Assembly: GCF_005434915.1 (NCBI RefSeq)
Contig: NZ_SKCG01000001.1
Coordinates: 1 to 64,000, forward strand
Direction: 5' to 3'
DNA: 64,000 bases
DNA from: Aurantiacibacter suaedae
Lineage (GTDB): Bacteria; Pseudomonadota; Alphaproteobacteria; Sphingomonadales; Sphingomonadaceae
Shown piece after piece: positions 8,680 through 17,384 of the stretch. Both the position numbers and the translations under genes were made by a program. Positions within the stretch are counted from its first letter, which is position 1. Every line of letters starts with the position of its first letter. The notes under the pieces are model-generated. The model had not been told where the DNA came from and did no database searches. It saw only the letters and a list, made by a program, of their open reading frames with translations.

Positions 8680-10299
8680 GTGACACCCCTGAACGTTTCA
8701 TTGTCCGAACAAGGCCTTTCAACCAAGGCAAAAATCCATCCCAACCTGGGCACAGCAGCGCTGGTGGAACATGCTCTGGAGCGTGGCGAAGGTAAGCTGG
8801 CGGCGCATGGCCCGCTGGTGGTCGAGACCGGGCGCTTCACCGGGCGCAGCGTGAAGGACAAGTTCGTGGTGCGCGATGCCGCCACCGAAGACTCGATCAA
8901 CTGGGGCGCCATCAACCAGCCGATGAGCCCCGAACACTTCGCCAACCTCAAGGCCGACTTCCTTGCCGAGCTGGAAGGCAAGGACGAGCTTTACGTGGCC
9001 GACCTGTTCGGCGGTTCGCAGCCGGAATACCGCGTGAACGTGCGCGTGATCACGCAGATGGCCTGGCACTCGCTGTTCGTTCACACGCTGCTGGTACGCC
9101 CGACGCAGGACGAGCTGGCCACCTTCGCGCCCGAATATACCATCATCAACCTGCCCAGCTTCAAGGCCGATCCTGAACGCCACGGCTGCCGCAGCGACAC
9201 CGTGATCGCGGTCAACTTCAGCGAGAAGCTGATTTTGATCGGCAACACCGAATATTCGGGCGAGATGAAGAAGGGCGTGTTCGGCCTGCTGAACTACCTG
9301 CTCCCCGAACAGGGCGTGATGCCGATGCACTGCTCGGCCAACATCGGCGCCGACGGCAAGACGGCGATCTTCTTCGGCCTCTCGGGCACCGGCAAGACGA
9401 CGCTTTCGGCCGACGCCAGCCGCACGCTGATCGGCGATGACGAGCATGGCTGGTCGGATTCGGCGGTCTTCAATTTCGAAGGCGGCTGCTACGCCAAGGT
9501 GATCGACCTTTCGGCCGAGGGCGAGCCGGAGATTTACGCCACCACCCGCATGTTCGGCACGATCCTCGAGAACGTGGCCATGGACGAGGGTACGCGCGAG
9601 ATCGACTTCACCGACACCAGCAAGACCGAGAACACCCGCGGTGCCTATCCGATCGAGTTCATTCCGAACACGTCGGAAAAGAACCTCGGCCCGGTGCCGT
9701 CGAACGTGGTAATGCTCACCGCCGATGCCTTCGGCGTGATGCCCCCGATTGCCAAGCTGACGCCCGAACAGGCGATGTATCACTTCCTCTCGGGTTACAC
9801 CGCCAAGGTCGCCGGCACCGAGATCGGCGTGACCGAGCCCGAAGCCACCTTCTCGACCTGCTTCGGCGCTGCCTTCATGCCGCGCCACCCCTCGGTCTAT
9901 GGCAACCTGCTGAAGAAGCGGATTGCCGAGGGTAATGCGCAGTGCTGGCTGTTCAACACCGGCTGGACCGGCGGCAAGTATGGCGTCGGCAACCGGATGC
10001 CGCTGAAGGCAACGCGCGGGCTGCTCAACGCTGCGCTCGACGGCAAGATGGACAATGTGGAGTATCGCACCGATCCGAACTTCGGCTTCGAAGTTCCGGT
10101 GTTCGTCCCCGCGCTGGAAGAACTGGGCATCGACCAGACGATCCTCGATCCGCGTTCGACCTGGGCCGACAAGGAAGCCTACGACGAAATGGCGCAGCAT
10201 CTGGTCAAGCTGTTCGTCGGCAACTTCGAGCAGTTCGAAGCCTATGTCGATGACGCCGTGAAGCAGGCTGCCCCGCAGCTCGCCGCGCAGCCTGCCTGA
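8680..10299 (+). CDS. pckA: Phosphoenolpyruvate carboxykinase (ATP)
   Basis: Converts oxaloacetate and ATP to PEP, CO2 and ADP, the first committed step of gluconeogenesis. About 539 aa, normal for the ATP-dependent family. Motifs: [14 protein letters not shown] near the N-terminus, the kinase loop [16 protein letters not shown] and metal-binding [10 protein letters not shown] in the middle, and [15 protein letters not shown] near the C-terminus. The GTG at 8680 is preferred because GAGGAG ends six bases before it; an in-frame ATG at 8653 has no clear ribosome site. It is divergent from chvI. Confidence 0.96.
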   Translation: MTPLNVSLSEQGLSTKAKIHPNLGTAALVEHALERGEGKLAAHGPLVVETGRFTGRSVKDKFVVRDAATEDSINWGAINQPMSPEHFANLKADFLAELEGKDELYVADLFGGSQPEYRVNVRVITQMAWHSLFVHTLLVRPTQDELATFAPEYTIINLPSFKADPERHGCRSDTVIAVNFSEKLILIGNTEYSGEMKKGVFGLLNYLLPEQGVMPMHCSANIGADGKTAIFFGLSGTGKTTLSADASRTLIGDDEHGWSDSAVFNFEGGCYAKVIDLSAEGEPEIYATTRMFGTILENVAMDEGTREIDFTDTSKTENTRGAYPIEFIPNTSEKNLGPVPSNVVMLTADAFGVMPPIAKLTPEQAMYHFLSGYTAKVAGTEIGVTEPEATFSTCFGAAFMPRHPSVYGNLLKKRIAEGNAQCWLFNTGWTGGKYGVGNRMPLKATRGLLNAALDGKMDNVEYRTDPNFGFEVPVFVPALEELGIDQTILDPRSTWADKEAYDEMAQHLVKLFVGNFEQFEAYVDDAVKQAAPQLAAQPA

Positions 10300-10358
10300 T
10301 CAACATCGGCACGCGAAGGTATCTTGGGTGTCTTCCAAATTGCATGGTCAATAAATAG

Positions 10359-10392
10359 GTCTCCTTCGACGACGTTTAGCGTCGAAGGAGAC
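10359..10392. repeat. Perfect 13-bp inverted repeat (hairpin) over a ribosome site
   Basis: Arms at 10359-10371 and 10380-10392 (GTCTCCTTCGACG and its exact complement) enclose an 8-base loop. No T-run follows, so it does not look like a standard terminator of pckA. The right arm contains AAGGAG, which sits 7 bases before the ATG at 10398, so in RNA the hairpin would hide that ribosome site. It could also be a protein-binding palindrome. Confidence 0.6.
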
Positions 10393-10397
10393 AGACC

Positions 10398-10565
10398 ATG
10401 AGTATGCTTGACGCAATGCTCAAGGCCATCGCCGGTTCGCCCGACGATGTGGTGAACCTTGCAGCGTAGGTCGGGATCGATCCGGCGACGGCCGAAAAGG
10501 CGATTGCCGCCTTGGGGCAGGCGCACACGATGCAGGGCGACACGGTCGAATTGGCCTCGAGAAGG
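10398..10565 (+). pseudogene. Broken DUF937-like small gene
   Basis: Starting at the ATG at 10398, MSMLDAMLKAIAGSPDD and VVNLAA are followed by a TAG at 10467-10469; the same frame then continues VGIDPATAEKAIAALGQA and HTMQGDTVELAS before running into a palindromic repeat near 10580. The sequence resembles the start of DUF937-type proteins (NLAxKVGIDPxxAEKAIxALG). The stop could have arisen from an AAG codon by one change. The C-terminal half is absent, apparently truncated at the repeat. The homology judgement is by eye. Confidence 0.55.
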
Positions 10566-10580
10566 GCTGATCGCTCGCAA

Positions 10581-10664
10581 AGCCCTTCCCCTCGTGGGGA
10601 AGGGTTGGGATGTTGTCCCACGCCAGCCAGCGTCGAGCCCCCAACCCCTCCCTGAGGGGAAGAG
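10581..10664. repeat. Intergenic palindromic repeat (CCCTTCCCC family)
   Basis: Two hairpins, CCCTTCCCC-TCGT-GGGGAAGGG (10583-10604) and CCCCTC-CCT-GAGGGG (10645-10659), joined by about 40 bases. The arrangement and the motif AACCCCTCCC are shared with the element at 48896-49016, so this looks like a dispersed non-coding repeat. It lies just 3' of the DUF937 remnant and of the convergent DUF885 gene and may also end transcription. Confidence 0.6.
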
Positions 10665-10681
10665 CGTAAGGGCATTCTGGC

Positions 10682-12523
10682 CTAGCCGGTTGCGCCCGCG
10701 GTATAGCGGCTGATGTTTCCTGCCAGCACGTCGAGCGGCACGTTGCCGCCTTCGACCACCGCCATGTTGAAATCCTTAAGGTCGTAACGCGCGCCCAGCG
10801 CTTGTTTCGCGCGTTCGCGCTGGCGCAGGATTTCCAGCTTGCCGATCATGTAGCCGCAGGCCTGCCCCGGCCAGCTGCAATAGCGGTCGATCTCGCTGGC
10901 CATCTCGTCCGCCCCGTCGCCGGTCTGCTCGGTAATGAAGGCGAGCGCCTCGGCCCGGCTCCAGCGCTTGGAATGCATCCCTGTATCGACCACCAGACGA
11001 CATGCGCGGAAGGCCGCATCCTGCAAATAGCCCAGCTTCCACGCCGGGTGATCGTCATAGGCGCCCAGCTCGTCAGCCAGCTGCTCGGCATAAAGCGCCC
11101 AGCCTTCGCTGAAGGAATTGAACGCGAGGATCGAACGGATCAGCGGCAGCTGGTTTGAATATTCGCCCTCCCACACGTGGCCCGGGATGGTCTCGTGGTG
11201 GACCAACGTGGGCAGGGTATATTTGCGGTGCAGATCGGTGGTCAGCAGGTTGATCCACATCTTGCCGGGAATGCTGCCATCCTTCGAACCCGCGCCGCCA
11301 TAGGCGGTGGGCGCGCCGGGCTCTTCGGCCAGTGGCAGGCGGCGAACTTCGAGCGGTGCATCCACGGTGCGGTTGAACGCGCGCGGCATCTGCCCGCGAA
11401 TCCAGTCGATCCGCTCGTGAATGAACTCCATGATCTGCGCGCGGCCTTCGTCGCCCTCGGCGAACTTGAAGCGCTCGTCTTCGGAAAGCTGCTTCATGCG
11501 CTGGCCGGCCGTGCCTTCGGTATAGCCGAGCGAGCGCAGGATCGGCTCCATCTTGGCGTGGATCGAGGCGAGCGTGTCGTGGCCCAGTTCGTGTGCCTCG
11601 TCGGGGGTGATATCGGTCGTGGTGCTCGCCTTGAGGGCCCAGCGATAATAGTCCGGCCCGCCGGGGCGCGCCCACATGCCCGCGTCAGACGTTGCCATAG
11701 CGCGCTCGGCCTTCAGCTCTTCGAGTTGCGCGGCAAGCGCGGGAGCGATGGCGCTTTGGGCCAACCGCACCGCATGGGGCACGGCGGCCTTCGCCTCTGG
11801 CATATCGGAGCGGCCGAGCGGCATCGCCCAAGCGCCGCCCTCGGCGGTATCGGCGATGGTCTGCTCCATCTGGGCGATAGCCTTGTCGAGCAGGAAATCG
11901 GGCGCGACGAGGCCCATTTCGCGGGCCGACCGCATCCGCTCCAGCTCGCCTGCGAGATAGGCGGGCACCTTTGCCAGCCGCTCCATGTAATAGCCTACAT
12001 CGGCCCCGTCGCGCAGCGGCTGGTCCGAATCGAAGCTGCGCGGCAGGTCGAGATAGCCGCCCACGTTCTGGATCACGACATAGGGCGCATTGCGCCACGA
12101 TCCGACCGCCACATCGCCATAGGGCTGGGCAAAGCCCTCCAGCGCGTTGGCATAGGCGCTTTTCACCACTTCGAGGCTGGTGCGGGTGGCCGGATCGAGC
12201 GTGCCTTCATCAACCCCGGAAACGCGCGCGAGATCTTCGCGCAACGTATCGGCTAGCGCGGCGCGGCCCTCGGGCGAGGCATCTTCAAGCTCGCCGCGCA
12301 AGGCGGCGTGGACGCCGGTATCGACCCCGAGCGAGGTTGCGCGGCCGGGCTGGTGCGAAAGCAGCCGCCAGGCGACATCGTCGAGCAGTGCCTGCGCGCC
12401 GGTATCGGCTGTTGGGGACGTGGCGGCGGTAACGCAGCCGGGCAGGGTGGCGGCGATGGCGAGGCCCGAGGCGCCCTTCAGAGCAGCGCGACGGGAGAGG
12501 GTGGGTGTGTGAAAGCTGTGCAT
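10682..12523 (-). CDS. DUF885 family protein, secreted, peptidase-like
   Basis: 613 aa. The N-terminus has a twin-arginine-type signal (TLSRRAALKGASGLAIA) ending in TLPGC, so it may be a Tat-exported lipoprotein. The DUF885 domain covers the rest, with the zinc-peptidase-like motif HHETIPGHVWEGE near residue 450 and FNSFSEGWALYAEQLADELG shortly after; the paired His and Glu residues resemble M-family metallopeptidases. The substrate is unknown. The gene stands alone, followed downstream by a palindromic repeat. Confidence 0.88.
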   Translation of the reverse strand: MHSFHTPTLSRRAALKGASGLAIAATLPGCVTAATSPTADTGAQALLDDVAWRLLSHQPGRATSLGVDTGVHAALRGELEDASPEGRAALADTLREDLARVSGVDEGTLDPATRTSLEVVKSAYANALEGFAQPYGDVAVGSWRNAPYVVIQNVGGYLDLPRSFDSDQPLRDGADVGYYMERLAKVPAYLAGELERMRSAREMGLVAPDFLLDKAIAQMEQTIADTAEGGAWAMPLGRSDMPEAKAAVPHAVRLAQSAIAPALAAQLEELKAERAMATSDAGMWARPGGPDYYRWALKASTTTDITPDEAHELGHDTLASIHAKMEPILRSLGYTEGTAGQRMKQLSEDERFKFAEGDEGRAQIMEFIHERIDWIRGQMPRAFNRTVDAPLEVRRLPLAEEPGAPTAYGGAGSKDGSIPGKMWINLLTTDLHRKYTLPTLVHHETIPGHVWEGEYSNQLPLIRSILAFNSFSEGWALYAEQLADELGAYDDHPAWKLGYLQDAAFRACRLVVDTGMHSKRWSRAEALAFITEQTGDGADEMASEIDRYCSWPGQACGYMIGKLEILRQRERAKQALGARYDLKDFNMAVVEGGNVPLDVLAGNISRYTAGATG

Positions 12524-12601
12524 GGCATCTGGTTACAGCCGCAACTGGCTAAGTCAAACGGCGACCCCGCTCTTGGCGGCGACCGAGGCCTTGGCTAGAC
12601 G

Positions 12602-12811
12602 ATGATCATGTCCGATTTCGTGCTATCGCTCGTTATGCTTGCCGCTGCCGTGTTGGTGGGCGGGGCCTATTCGCTGTTCCGCAAGGGCAACACGCAAAAG
12701 GCATTATTGATGGCGGTGCTGGCTTTCGTGATGATTGCCAATGTCGTGATCTGGGTGCTGCCCGCCAGCGACGGCGGCGACAGCCTCCAGGAAGCCGCCG
12801 CCGAAGACTGA
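12602..12811 (+). CDS. Small two-helix membrane protein
   Basis: 69 aa. Two hydrophobic segments (about 6-25 and 38-55) are separated by a basic turn SLFRKGNTQKALL, with an acidic tail DGGDSLQEAAAED. No family recognised. The ATG at 12602 gives MIMSDF; the in-frame ATG at 12608 is equally possible. It ends 8 bp before the convergent TonB-like gene. It reads like a real small inner-membrane protein because hydrophobicity and codon pattern are consistent throughout. Confidence 0.65.
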   Translation: MIMSDFVLSLVMLAAAVLVGGAYSLFRKGNTQKALLMAVLAFVMIANVVIWVLPASDGGDSLQEAAAED

Positions 12812-12819
12812 AGCCTCGC

Positions 12820-13512
12820 TTACGGAATTTGCCAGGTCACCGCGCCTGTGAAGGTGCCGACCACTTGCGCGCCGCTGGTGTCCTTCGCCGCATCGAACCG
12901 CGCGCGGCGTTGCAGCAGGCGACAGGTCTCGGCATCGAGCCCGCTGTGGCCCGAGCTTTGCGTCACTTCGCAGGTTTCCACCCGACCGTTGCTTGCCACC
13001 ACGAGGCGATAGCGCACAGTGCCTTCGTGTTCGCGCATGAGATCGCGGCGCGGATAGTCGTTGGTGGTGATCCAGCCGTTCGGCCCGTTGATCGGCGCCG
13101 GGCCGACAGCGGCAAAGCTGGGCGTGGGCGAAGGTAGGATCAGGCTGCCCTCTCCGACAGTCGAACCCGGCAGCTTGTGCGGAATCGTGGGCATGATCGG
13201 CCCATCGTCAAGCTTCTGCGCTACCGTGGGCGTATCGACCGGCAGGTCGATGATGCGGTCGGGCGCCTTGGGCGGGTTGTAGGTCGGAACAATCGGGTCT
13301 TGCTCGGCTTTCTGTTCTGGTGGCGGTGGTTCGGCAGTCGGCACCGGGGTGGGCACGTTCCATGCGGTGACGATCTTGTCGGGCGGGGCGATCACACCGG
13401 TGATCGTCAAGCCGGTATAGACGCCGATGGCCATCACCGCATGAATGGCGCCAACTCCGAGCAAAGCCCTTGCTCGCGCGCCCGGCGCAGATGTGCTGTC
13501 AACATAGGCCAT
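12820..13512 (-). CDS. Energy transducer TonB-like protein
   Basis: 230 aa. One N-terminal membrane segment (about 17-40, ALLGVGAIHAVMAIGVYTGL) precedes a Pro-rich periplasmic span with PTPVPTAEPPPPEQKAEQ, then a C-terminal TonB domain with NDYPRRDLMREHEGTVRYRL and DAETCRLLQRRARF. Such proteins couple the proton motive force to outer-membrane receptors, but no exbB, exbD or receptor gene is nearby. The ATG ending at 13512 is chosen because GGAGGAG lies 6 bases before it; an upstream ATG would place that ribosome site inside the gene. Confidence 0.88.
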   Translation of the reverse strand: MAYVDSTSAPGARARALLGVGAIHAVMAIGVYTGLTITGVIAPPDKIVTAWNVPTPVPTAEPPPPEQKAEQDPIVPTYNPPKAPDRIIDLPVDTPTVAQKLDDGPIMPTIPHKLPGSTVGEGSLILPSPTPSFAAVGPAPINGPNGWITTNDYPRRDLMREHEGTVRYRLVVASNGRVETCEVTQSSGHSGLDAETCRLLQRRARFDAAKDTSGAQVVGTFTGAVTWQIP

Positions 13513-13566
13513 ATCAAACTCCTCCATTGTAATGTTATTATGTCACACATTACCACGGAACGACGG

Positions 13567-13605
13567 GGGCGAAAAGCCACCAAATTCAGGCATGGCTTTT
13601 CGCCC
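13567..13605. terminator. 12-bp perfect hairpin upstream of TonB-like gene
   Basis: Arms GGGCGAAAAGCC (13567-13578) and GGCTTTTCGCCC (13594-13605) with a 15-base loop. It lies between the end of the hydrolase gene and the start of the TonB-like gene, both on the minus strand. Most simply a terminator for an incoming leftward transcript, though no T-run is present on either side. A regulatory role for the TonB-like gene is possible but unproven. Confidence 0.4.
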
Positions 13606-13685
13606 GGCAGGAACCGGTTATGGAGGGATTTACGGATGGAGAGCCGGGCGGATCCCGCCCCGCTTACAGGCCTGCGGTCAGCCGA

Positions 13686-14342
13686 TCAGGTAATCGGGCA
13701 GGACGGGTCGAGGCGGAAATCGAGATAGTTGTCGACCGAGGCCATCAGCTCCTCCATTTCGTTTTCGAAGAAGTGGTTGGCCCGCGGGATCTCGTCGTGG
13801 TGGATCGTGATGTGCTTTTGCGTACGCAGCTTGTCGACCAGCTTTTGCACGCTGTTCGGCTGCACCACGGTATCCGCCGTGCCCTGAATGAAGATGCCCG
13901 AGGCCGGGCAGGGCGCGAGGAACGAGAAGTCGTACATGTTGGCGGGCGGGGCAATCGAGATGAAGCCGCGAATCTCGGGGCGGCGCATCAGCAGCTGCAT
14001 CCCGATCAGCGCGCCGAAGCTGACACCGGCAACCCAGGTCACCTGCGCTTCGGGGTGGATCGACTGCACCCAGTCGAGCGCCGACGCCGCATCCGACAGT
14101 TCGCCAATACCATTGTCGAAGCTGCCCTGGCTCTTGCCGACGCCGCGGAAGTTGAATCGCAGCGTGGCGAACCCACGGTCGGTAAAGGTCTTGTAGAGGC
14201 GCTGCACGATGCGATCGTTCATGGTGCCACCACCCTGGCTGTGCGGGTGGAGGATCATCGCCACGGGCGCGCGCGGGCGCGGAGCGGGCGAGTAACGGCC
14301 TTCGAGGCGGCCTTCGGGGCCGGGAAAAATGACGTGCGGCAT
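13686..14342 (-). CDS. Alpha/beta hydrolase
   Basis: 218 aa. Resembles the family of small alpha/beta hydrolases with an LHPHSQGGGTMNDR start motif, then FATLRFNFRGVGKSQGSFD, the nucleophile elbow AGVSFGALIGMQLL (Ser as GVSFG), and a C-terminal His in IPRANHFFENEMEEL. The frame stays open to 14444, but the ATG ending at 14342 gives the family start MPHVIFPGPEG. Substrate unknown. It is divergent from the cysteine desulfurase gene with 100 bp between. Confidence 0.88.
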   Translation of the reverse strand: MPHVIFPGPEGRLEGRYSPAPRPRAPVAMILHPHSQGGGTMNDRIVQRLYKTFTDRGFATLRFNFRGVGKSQGSFDNGIGELSDAASALDWVQSIHPEAQVTWVAGVSFGALIGMQLLMRRPEIRGFISIAPPANMYDFSFLAPCPASGIFIQGTADTVVQPNSVQKLVDKLRTQKHITIHHDEIPRANHFFENEMEELMASVDNYLDFRLDPSCPIT

Positions 14343-14442
14343 GGGCGGATATGCTCTGCTGTAACGGGTTGAACCAAGCGACTGGCGCGAGGGAAGTGGG
14401 CGGCTATATAGGGACGATGGCGTTATTCGCAATTCTTTCCGC

Positions 14443-15429
14443 ATGACCCGTATCTATCTGGACCACGCTGCCACCTCGCCGCTGCGCCCCGAAGCGCGCG
14501 CCGCGATGGAAGAAGGCTGGGCGATCTGGGCCAATCCCAGCAGCCCCCACGCCGAAGGCCGCAAGGCCAAGGCCGCGCTTGAGCAGGCGCGCGAACGGGT
14601 GAAGGCGGCGCTCGGCTGGCAGGGGGAGGTAATCTTTACCAGCGGCGCCAGCGAAGCGCTGGCGCTGGGGCTGGGGCGCGCCAAGGCGAGCCGCCGCGTG
14701 GTCAGCGCGGTGGAGCACGACGCGGTGCTGCGCGCTGCGCCCGACGCCGAGATCTATTCCGAGGATGTCGCTTTGGATAACGACACCGTGTTCGCGATCC
14801 AACACGTCAACCCTGAAACGGGCACGATCAACCCGGTCGCGGATATGGCCGAAGTGCTGGGCGAGACAGGCGCATTGGTGCTGTCCGATTGCTCGCAGAG
14901 CGCGGGCAAGCTGGCCTTGCCGCAGGTGGATATGGCGGTGGTCTCGGCGCACAAGTTTGGCGGACCGATTGGCGTGGGCGCGCTGCTGGTGCGCGACTTC
15001 GCTTTGCTCGAACCGATGGGCGGCCACGAACGCGGCTACCGCGCGGGTACCGAGAACCTGCCCGCGATCATGGGTATGGCCGCCGCGCTGGAGGCGGGCG
15101 ACTGGGCGACCTCTGCCGAGGACCGCGCGCAGTTTCGCGAGACGCTGGCGTGCGACGTGCTCGAACTAGGCGAGCAGGTGGATTACATCTTATCGGTCGC
15201 GCATCCGAGCATGAGCGCGCAGGCGCTGCTGATACGGCTCGACGCGATGGGCTTTGCAGTGTCGGCGGGCAGTGCGTGCTCGTCGGGCACGCTGAAGAAG
15301 AGCCGCGTGCTCGACGCCTTCGGGGTAGAGGACGAGGTGGCCCGGCGTACGATCCGGGTGTCGCTGGGGTGGAATACTACGGCGGCGGAGCTGGAGGCGT
15401 TCAGGGAGGCGTGGCGTGGGCTCGCCTGA
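14443..15429 (+). CDS. Cysteine desulfurase family protein (first paralogue)
   Basis: 328 aa, PLP-dependent class V aminotransferase fold. Releases sulfur from cysteine for Fe-S clusters or thiolation. Features: start MTRIYLDHAATSPLRPEAR, PLP lysine in VVSAHKFGGPIGVGALLV, and active Cys loop in AVSAGSACSSGTLKKSR near residue 275. Shorter than IscS (404 aa). A second paralogue and a ferredoxin lie 3 kb downstream, so in an ancestor these three may have formed one group. No iscU-like scaffold is seen in the window. Confidence 0.93.
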   Translation: MTRIYLDHAATSPLRPEARAAMEEGWAIWANPSSPHAEGRKAKAALEQARERVKAALGWQGEVIFTSGASEALALGLGRAKASRRVVSAVEHDAVLRAAPDAEIYSEDVALDNDTVFAIQHVNPETGTINPVADMAEVLGETGALVLSDCSQSAGKLALPQVDMAVVSAHKFGGPIGVGALLVRDFALLEPMGGHERGYRAGTENLPAIMGMAAALEAGDWATSAEDRAQFRETLACDVLELGEQVDYILSVAHPSMSAQALLIRLDAMGFAVSAGSACSSGTLKKSRVLDAFGVEDEVARRTIRVSLGWNTTAAELEAFREAWRGLA

Positions 15430-15502
15430 GGTGCCCGCCCCGCCACGGACCAAGCCCAGCGGTTAGGACTGATTCCTATTGGGTCGCCGATCCACCTGGC
15501 TG

Positions 15503-16243
15503 TCACCTCTCGAGAGCGTTCCAGTTCGCTTCGGCACGCTTGCGCGACAGAAGCAATTTAGGCCTCACGGTATAACCCAGAGTTTCGAAAACGTTACTGT
15601 GCCGACGCCTGATGCGGCGCGCAGTTGCTGGTACGATAAGGAGGCGCCACAGGCCCGGCCGGCCCTTCCACCCATGTTTGTTGGGCAGGCTTTGAAAGTA
15701 CGAGAAATCTCGCTCATCAAGGGCTTCGATCAGGCGCTGCTTACCCCCACCCAATCCTTCTACAACGCGCCCGAACTCCGATGTCGGATTGGCGACCAAA
15801 TCTTCATAGCGGACCCGGATCACGTTTTCGTCGTGCCACCATTGTTGACTTACGCAAAGCAAGTTCTCGGCTCCGAAACTGACTGCATAATTGGCAAAGG
15901 CGACTGAAGTTGGCGTGCAACCGTGAAGTGTCTTCGGAATGGCAACATTACCGCCAAGCCAGCGTGCAGTCTCTGGCTCGTGTCTGATAAAGGCAAGGGT
16001 GGAGATAAGGACATCCAACGGATGTCGCGCCAGCGTGATGAGTTGAAAATCATTTTGTAACAAAAATTTCTGAAAATTTGGCTCCCTATACCAGTGAATT
16101 TGAAGAGCACATTTTTTAGGAAGCGATGATGGAGCATCTAGATAATTATGGATAGCGATGTTCTCGAGCCCAAGAGTCTTGGATAATACTTCCCGAAACC
16201 ACGTGTTTCCGCTGCGAGGTGAACTGATAATTGCAACTCGCAT
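15503..16243 (-). CDS. Sulfotransferase domain protein
   Basis: 246 aa. The 5' PAPS-binding loop SSPRSGNTWFREVL is at the N-terminus and the 3'-phosphate motif LARHPLDVLISTLAF near residue 75, as in cytosolic-type sulfotransferases that move sulfate from PAPS to a hydroxyl or amine. The acceptor is unknown. The upstream half is visibly more A/T-rich than neighbouring genes, and it sits in an islet between two cysteine desulfurase paralogues, so horizontal transfer is likely (inference). Confidence 0.85.
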   Translation of the reverse strand: MRVAIISSPRSGNTWFREVLSKTLGLENIAIHNYLDAPSSLPKKCALQIHWYREPNFQKFLLQNDFQLITLARHPLDVLISTLAFIRHEPETARWLGGNVAIPKTLHGCTPTSVAFANYAVSFGAENLLCVSQQWWHDENVIRVRYEDLVANPTSEFGRVVEGLGGGKQRLIEALDERDFSYFQSLPNKHGWKGRPGLWRLLIVPATARRIRRRHSNVFETLGYTVRPKLLLSRKRAEANWNALER

Positions 16244-16652
16244 TGTGCGCGCCCTATCCCGACAAAACTGTTATTCAGTGGTAGAGGTATAGCGAAGTGG
16301 TGACAAGTTGAACCGGTGCTTCGAAAATGCGAATTCTCTGCGTTCCAGGTTCGTGCTGTCAGCTTCTTTCCAGTTTCCTGAATTTGCCAGCGGCTACGTT
16401 TTCTACGGATGCTGGCAAGCTATCGGACTGTTTTCGCCGCAAGCGACTTCACACTGGGCGCGGTTGCCATTTGCATTCTTGGCAACGCGCTTCGCTTGTA
16501 ATCACCGCTCGCCGTCCCCATCTAAAACTCAGCTACCAGTCGCAATCGACGGTCATCGCTTCCACGATCGGAAGCCCTTTCCTTCAGTTACGCCTCCTAG
16601 TCGCAGCCGGGTCAATTCTGGCGCGCTGCACACTCGCACGAAGGAATGACAA
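16244..16652. other. 409-bp gene-free region before the cold-shock-like gene
   Basis: Open frames on the plus strand here are short, rich in Ser, Arg and Cys, and resemble no family I recognise, so I treat the stretch as non-coding. It must hold the promoters of the leftward sulfotransferase gene and of the rightward cold-shock-like gene, and could be a long 5' leader for the latter. I see no clear terminator, riboswitch or perfect promoter. Confidence 0.5.
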
Positions 16653-16907
16653 ATGGCACATTTTGGCAAGATCAAGAGCTACGACAGCAGCTCAGGCACC
16701 GGCTCGATCACCCCGGAAAAGGGTGGCGATGCACTGCGCTTCAAGAAGGCGGACCTGCAGCAGGAAGCCGAGGTACCTAAGGTCGATCAGCGTTTCAGCT
16801 ATGAAACCAGCGAAGTCGATGGCGGCAAGAAGACTGCCGTGAACCTGCAGGCCCAGCAGGGCGACGGCCAGAACCAGAAGGATCAGGCCAACGCCCAACA
16901 GGGCTAA
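16653..16907 (+). CDS. Divergent cold-shock-domain-like small protein
   Basis: 84 aa. The pattern MAHFGKIKSYDSSSGTGSI, then EKGGDALRFKKADL and FSYETSEVDGGKKTAVNLQ follows the beta-strand layout of CspA-type proteins (GxVKxF...GFGFIxP...GxDVFVHxS). The RNA-binding aromatics are missing: KGFGFI reads SGTGSI and VFVH reads LRFK. A Gln-rich tail follows. AAGGA lies seven bases before the ATG. Assignment to the cold-shock fold is by pattern, moderately sure; nucleic-acid binding is doubtful. Confidence 0.7.
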   Translation: MAHFGKIKSYDSSSGTGSITPEKGGDALRFKKADLQQEAEVPKVDQRFSYETSEVDGGKKTAVNLQAQQGDGQNQKDQANAQQG

Positions 16908-16920
16908 CGCCGACAAGCAG

Positions 16921-16944
16921 GCCGGGGGGATCACTTCCCCCGGC
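16921..16944 (+). terminator. Hairpin after the cold-shock-like gene
   Basis: GCCGGGGG (16921-16928) pairs with CCCCCGGC (16937-16944) across an 8-base loop, 13 bases after the stop codon. There is no clear T-run, so termination may be inefficient or Rho-assisted. Confidence 0.5.
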
Positions 16945-16978
16945 TCACGCCTGCCCCCTCTTGCCAGGATTCGTTGCC

Positions 16979-17179
16979 ATGCCGATGAACAAGTTTCTGT
17001 TCGATCACCAGCTTGCCGCGATGAAGGTTGATCGCTCTGGCACGGCTGAAGAACGCAAGGACGCCATCGATCTGTTAGGCGGGCGTGCCAAGCGGATGGC
17101 AGAGTGGCGCAGGACGAATGGCCTGTCCGGTCAGGGCTGGCCTCGCGACGAACGCGCCCCCGCTGACGAGGAGGGATGA
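16979..17179 (+). CDS. Small hypothetical protein
   Basis: 66 aa, basic and Arg/Lys-rich, starting MPMNKFLFDHQLAAMKVDRS with the helix-like stretch EERKDAIDLLGGRAKRMAEW. No family recognised and no membrane segment. It ends one base before the next small gene, and the two look co-transcribed. An in-frame ATG at 16985 is an alternative start. Confidence 0.55.
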   Translation: MPMNKFLFDHQLAAMKVDRSGTAEERKDAIDLLGGRAKRMAEWRRTNGLSGQGWPRDERAPADEEG

Positions 17180-17180
17180 C

Positions 17181-17384
17181 ATGAGCATCGCGCCAATCGC
17201 GCACAACCCCGACCAGCCTGGAACCGGTGCATGGGAAAGCGAAGGCGGTTCACTGAAGCCCGATACGCCAGCCGCGCTGCCGGAAGGCATTACTGCCATC
17301 ACGTCCGTCCACTATCGCGTTGGGCCATATTCCTATGCGCGGCTCGAAGACGCTCTGGCGGAGCATCGCCGCCAGCGCCCTTAG
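17181..17384 (+). CDS. Small hypothetical protein
   Basis: 67 aa, starting MSIAPIAHNPDQPGTGAWES and ending in an ITSVHYRVGPYSYARLEDAL segment. The start is well supported by GAGGAGGGA immediately upstream. No known domain; the C-terminal part could be one strand-helix unit. It follows the preceding small gene by one base, suggesting a two-gene unit within the islet. Confidence 0.55.
   Translation: MSIAPIAHNPDQPGTGAWESEGGSLKPDTPAALPEGITAITSVHYRVGPYSYARLEDALAEHRRQRP

Noticed and set aside
16308..16842. Open frames of 113 and 171 codons before and across the cold-shock-like gene.
   Set aside because: Ser/Arg/Cys-rich, no ribosome sites, and one overlaps a better supported gene in another frame.
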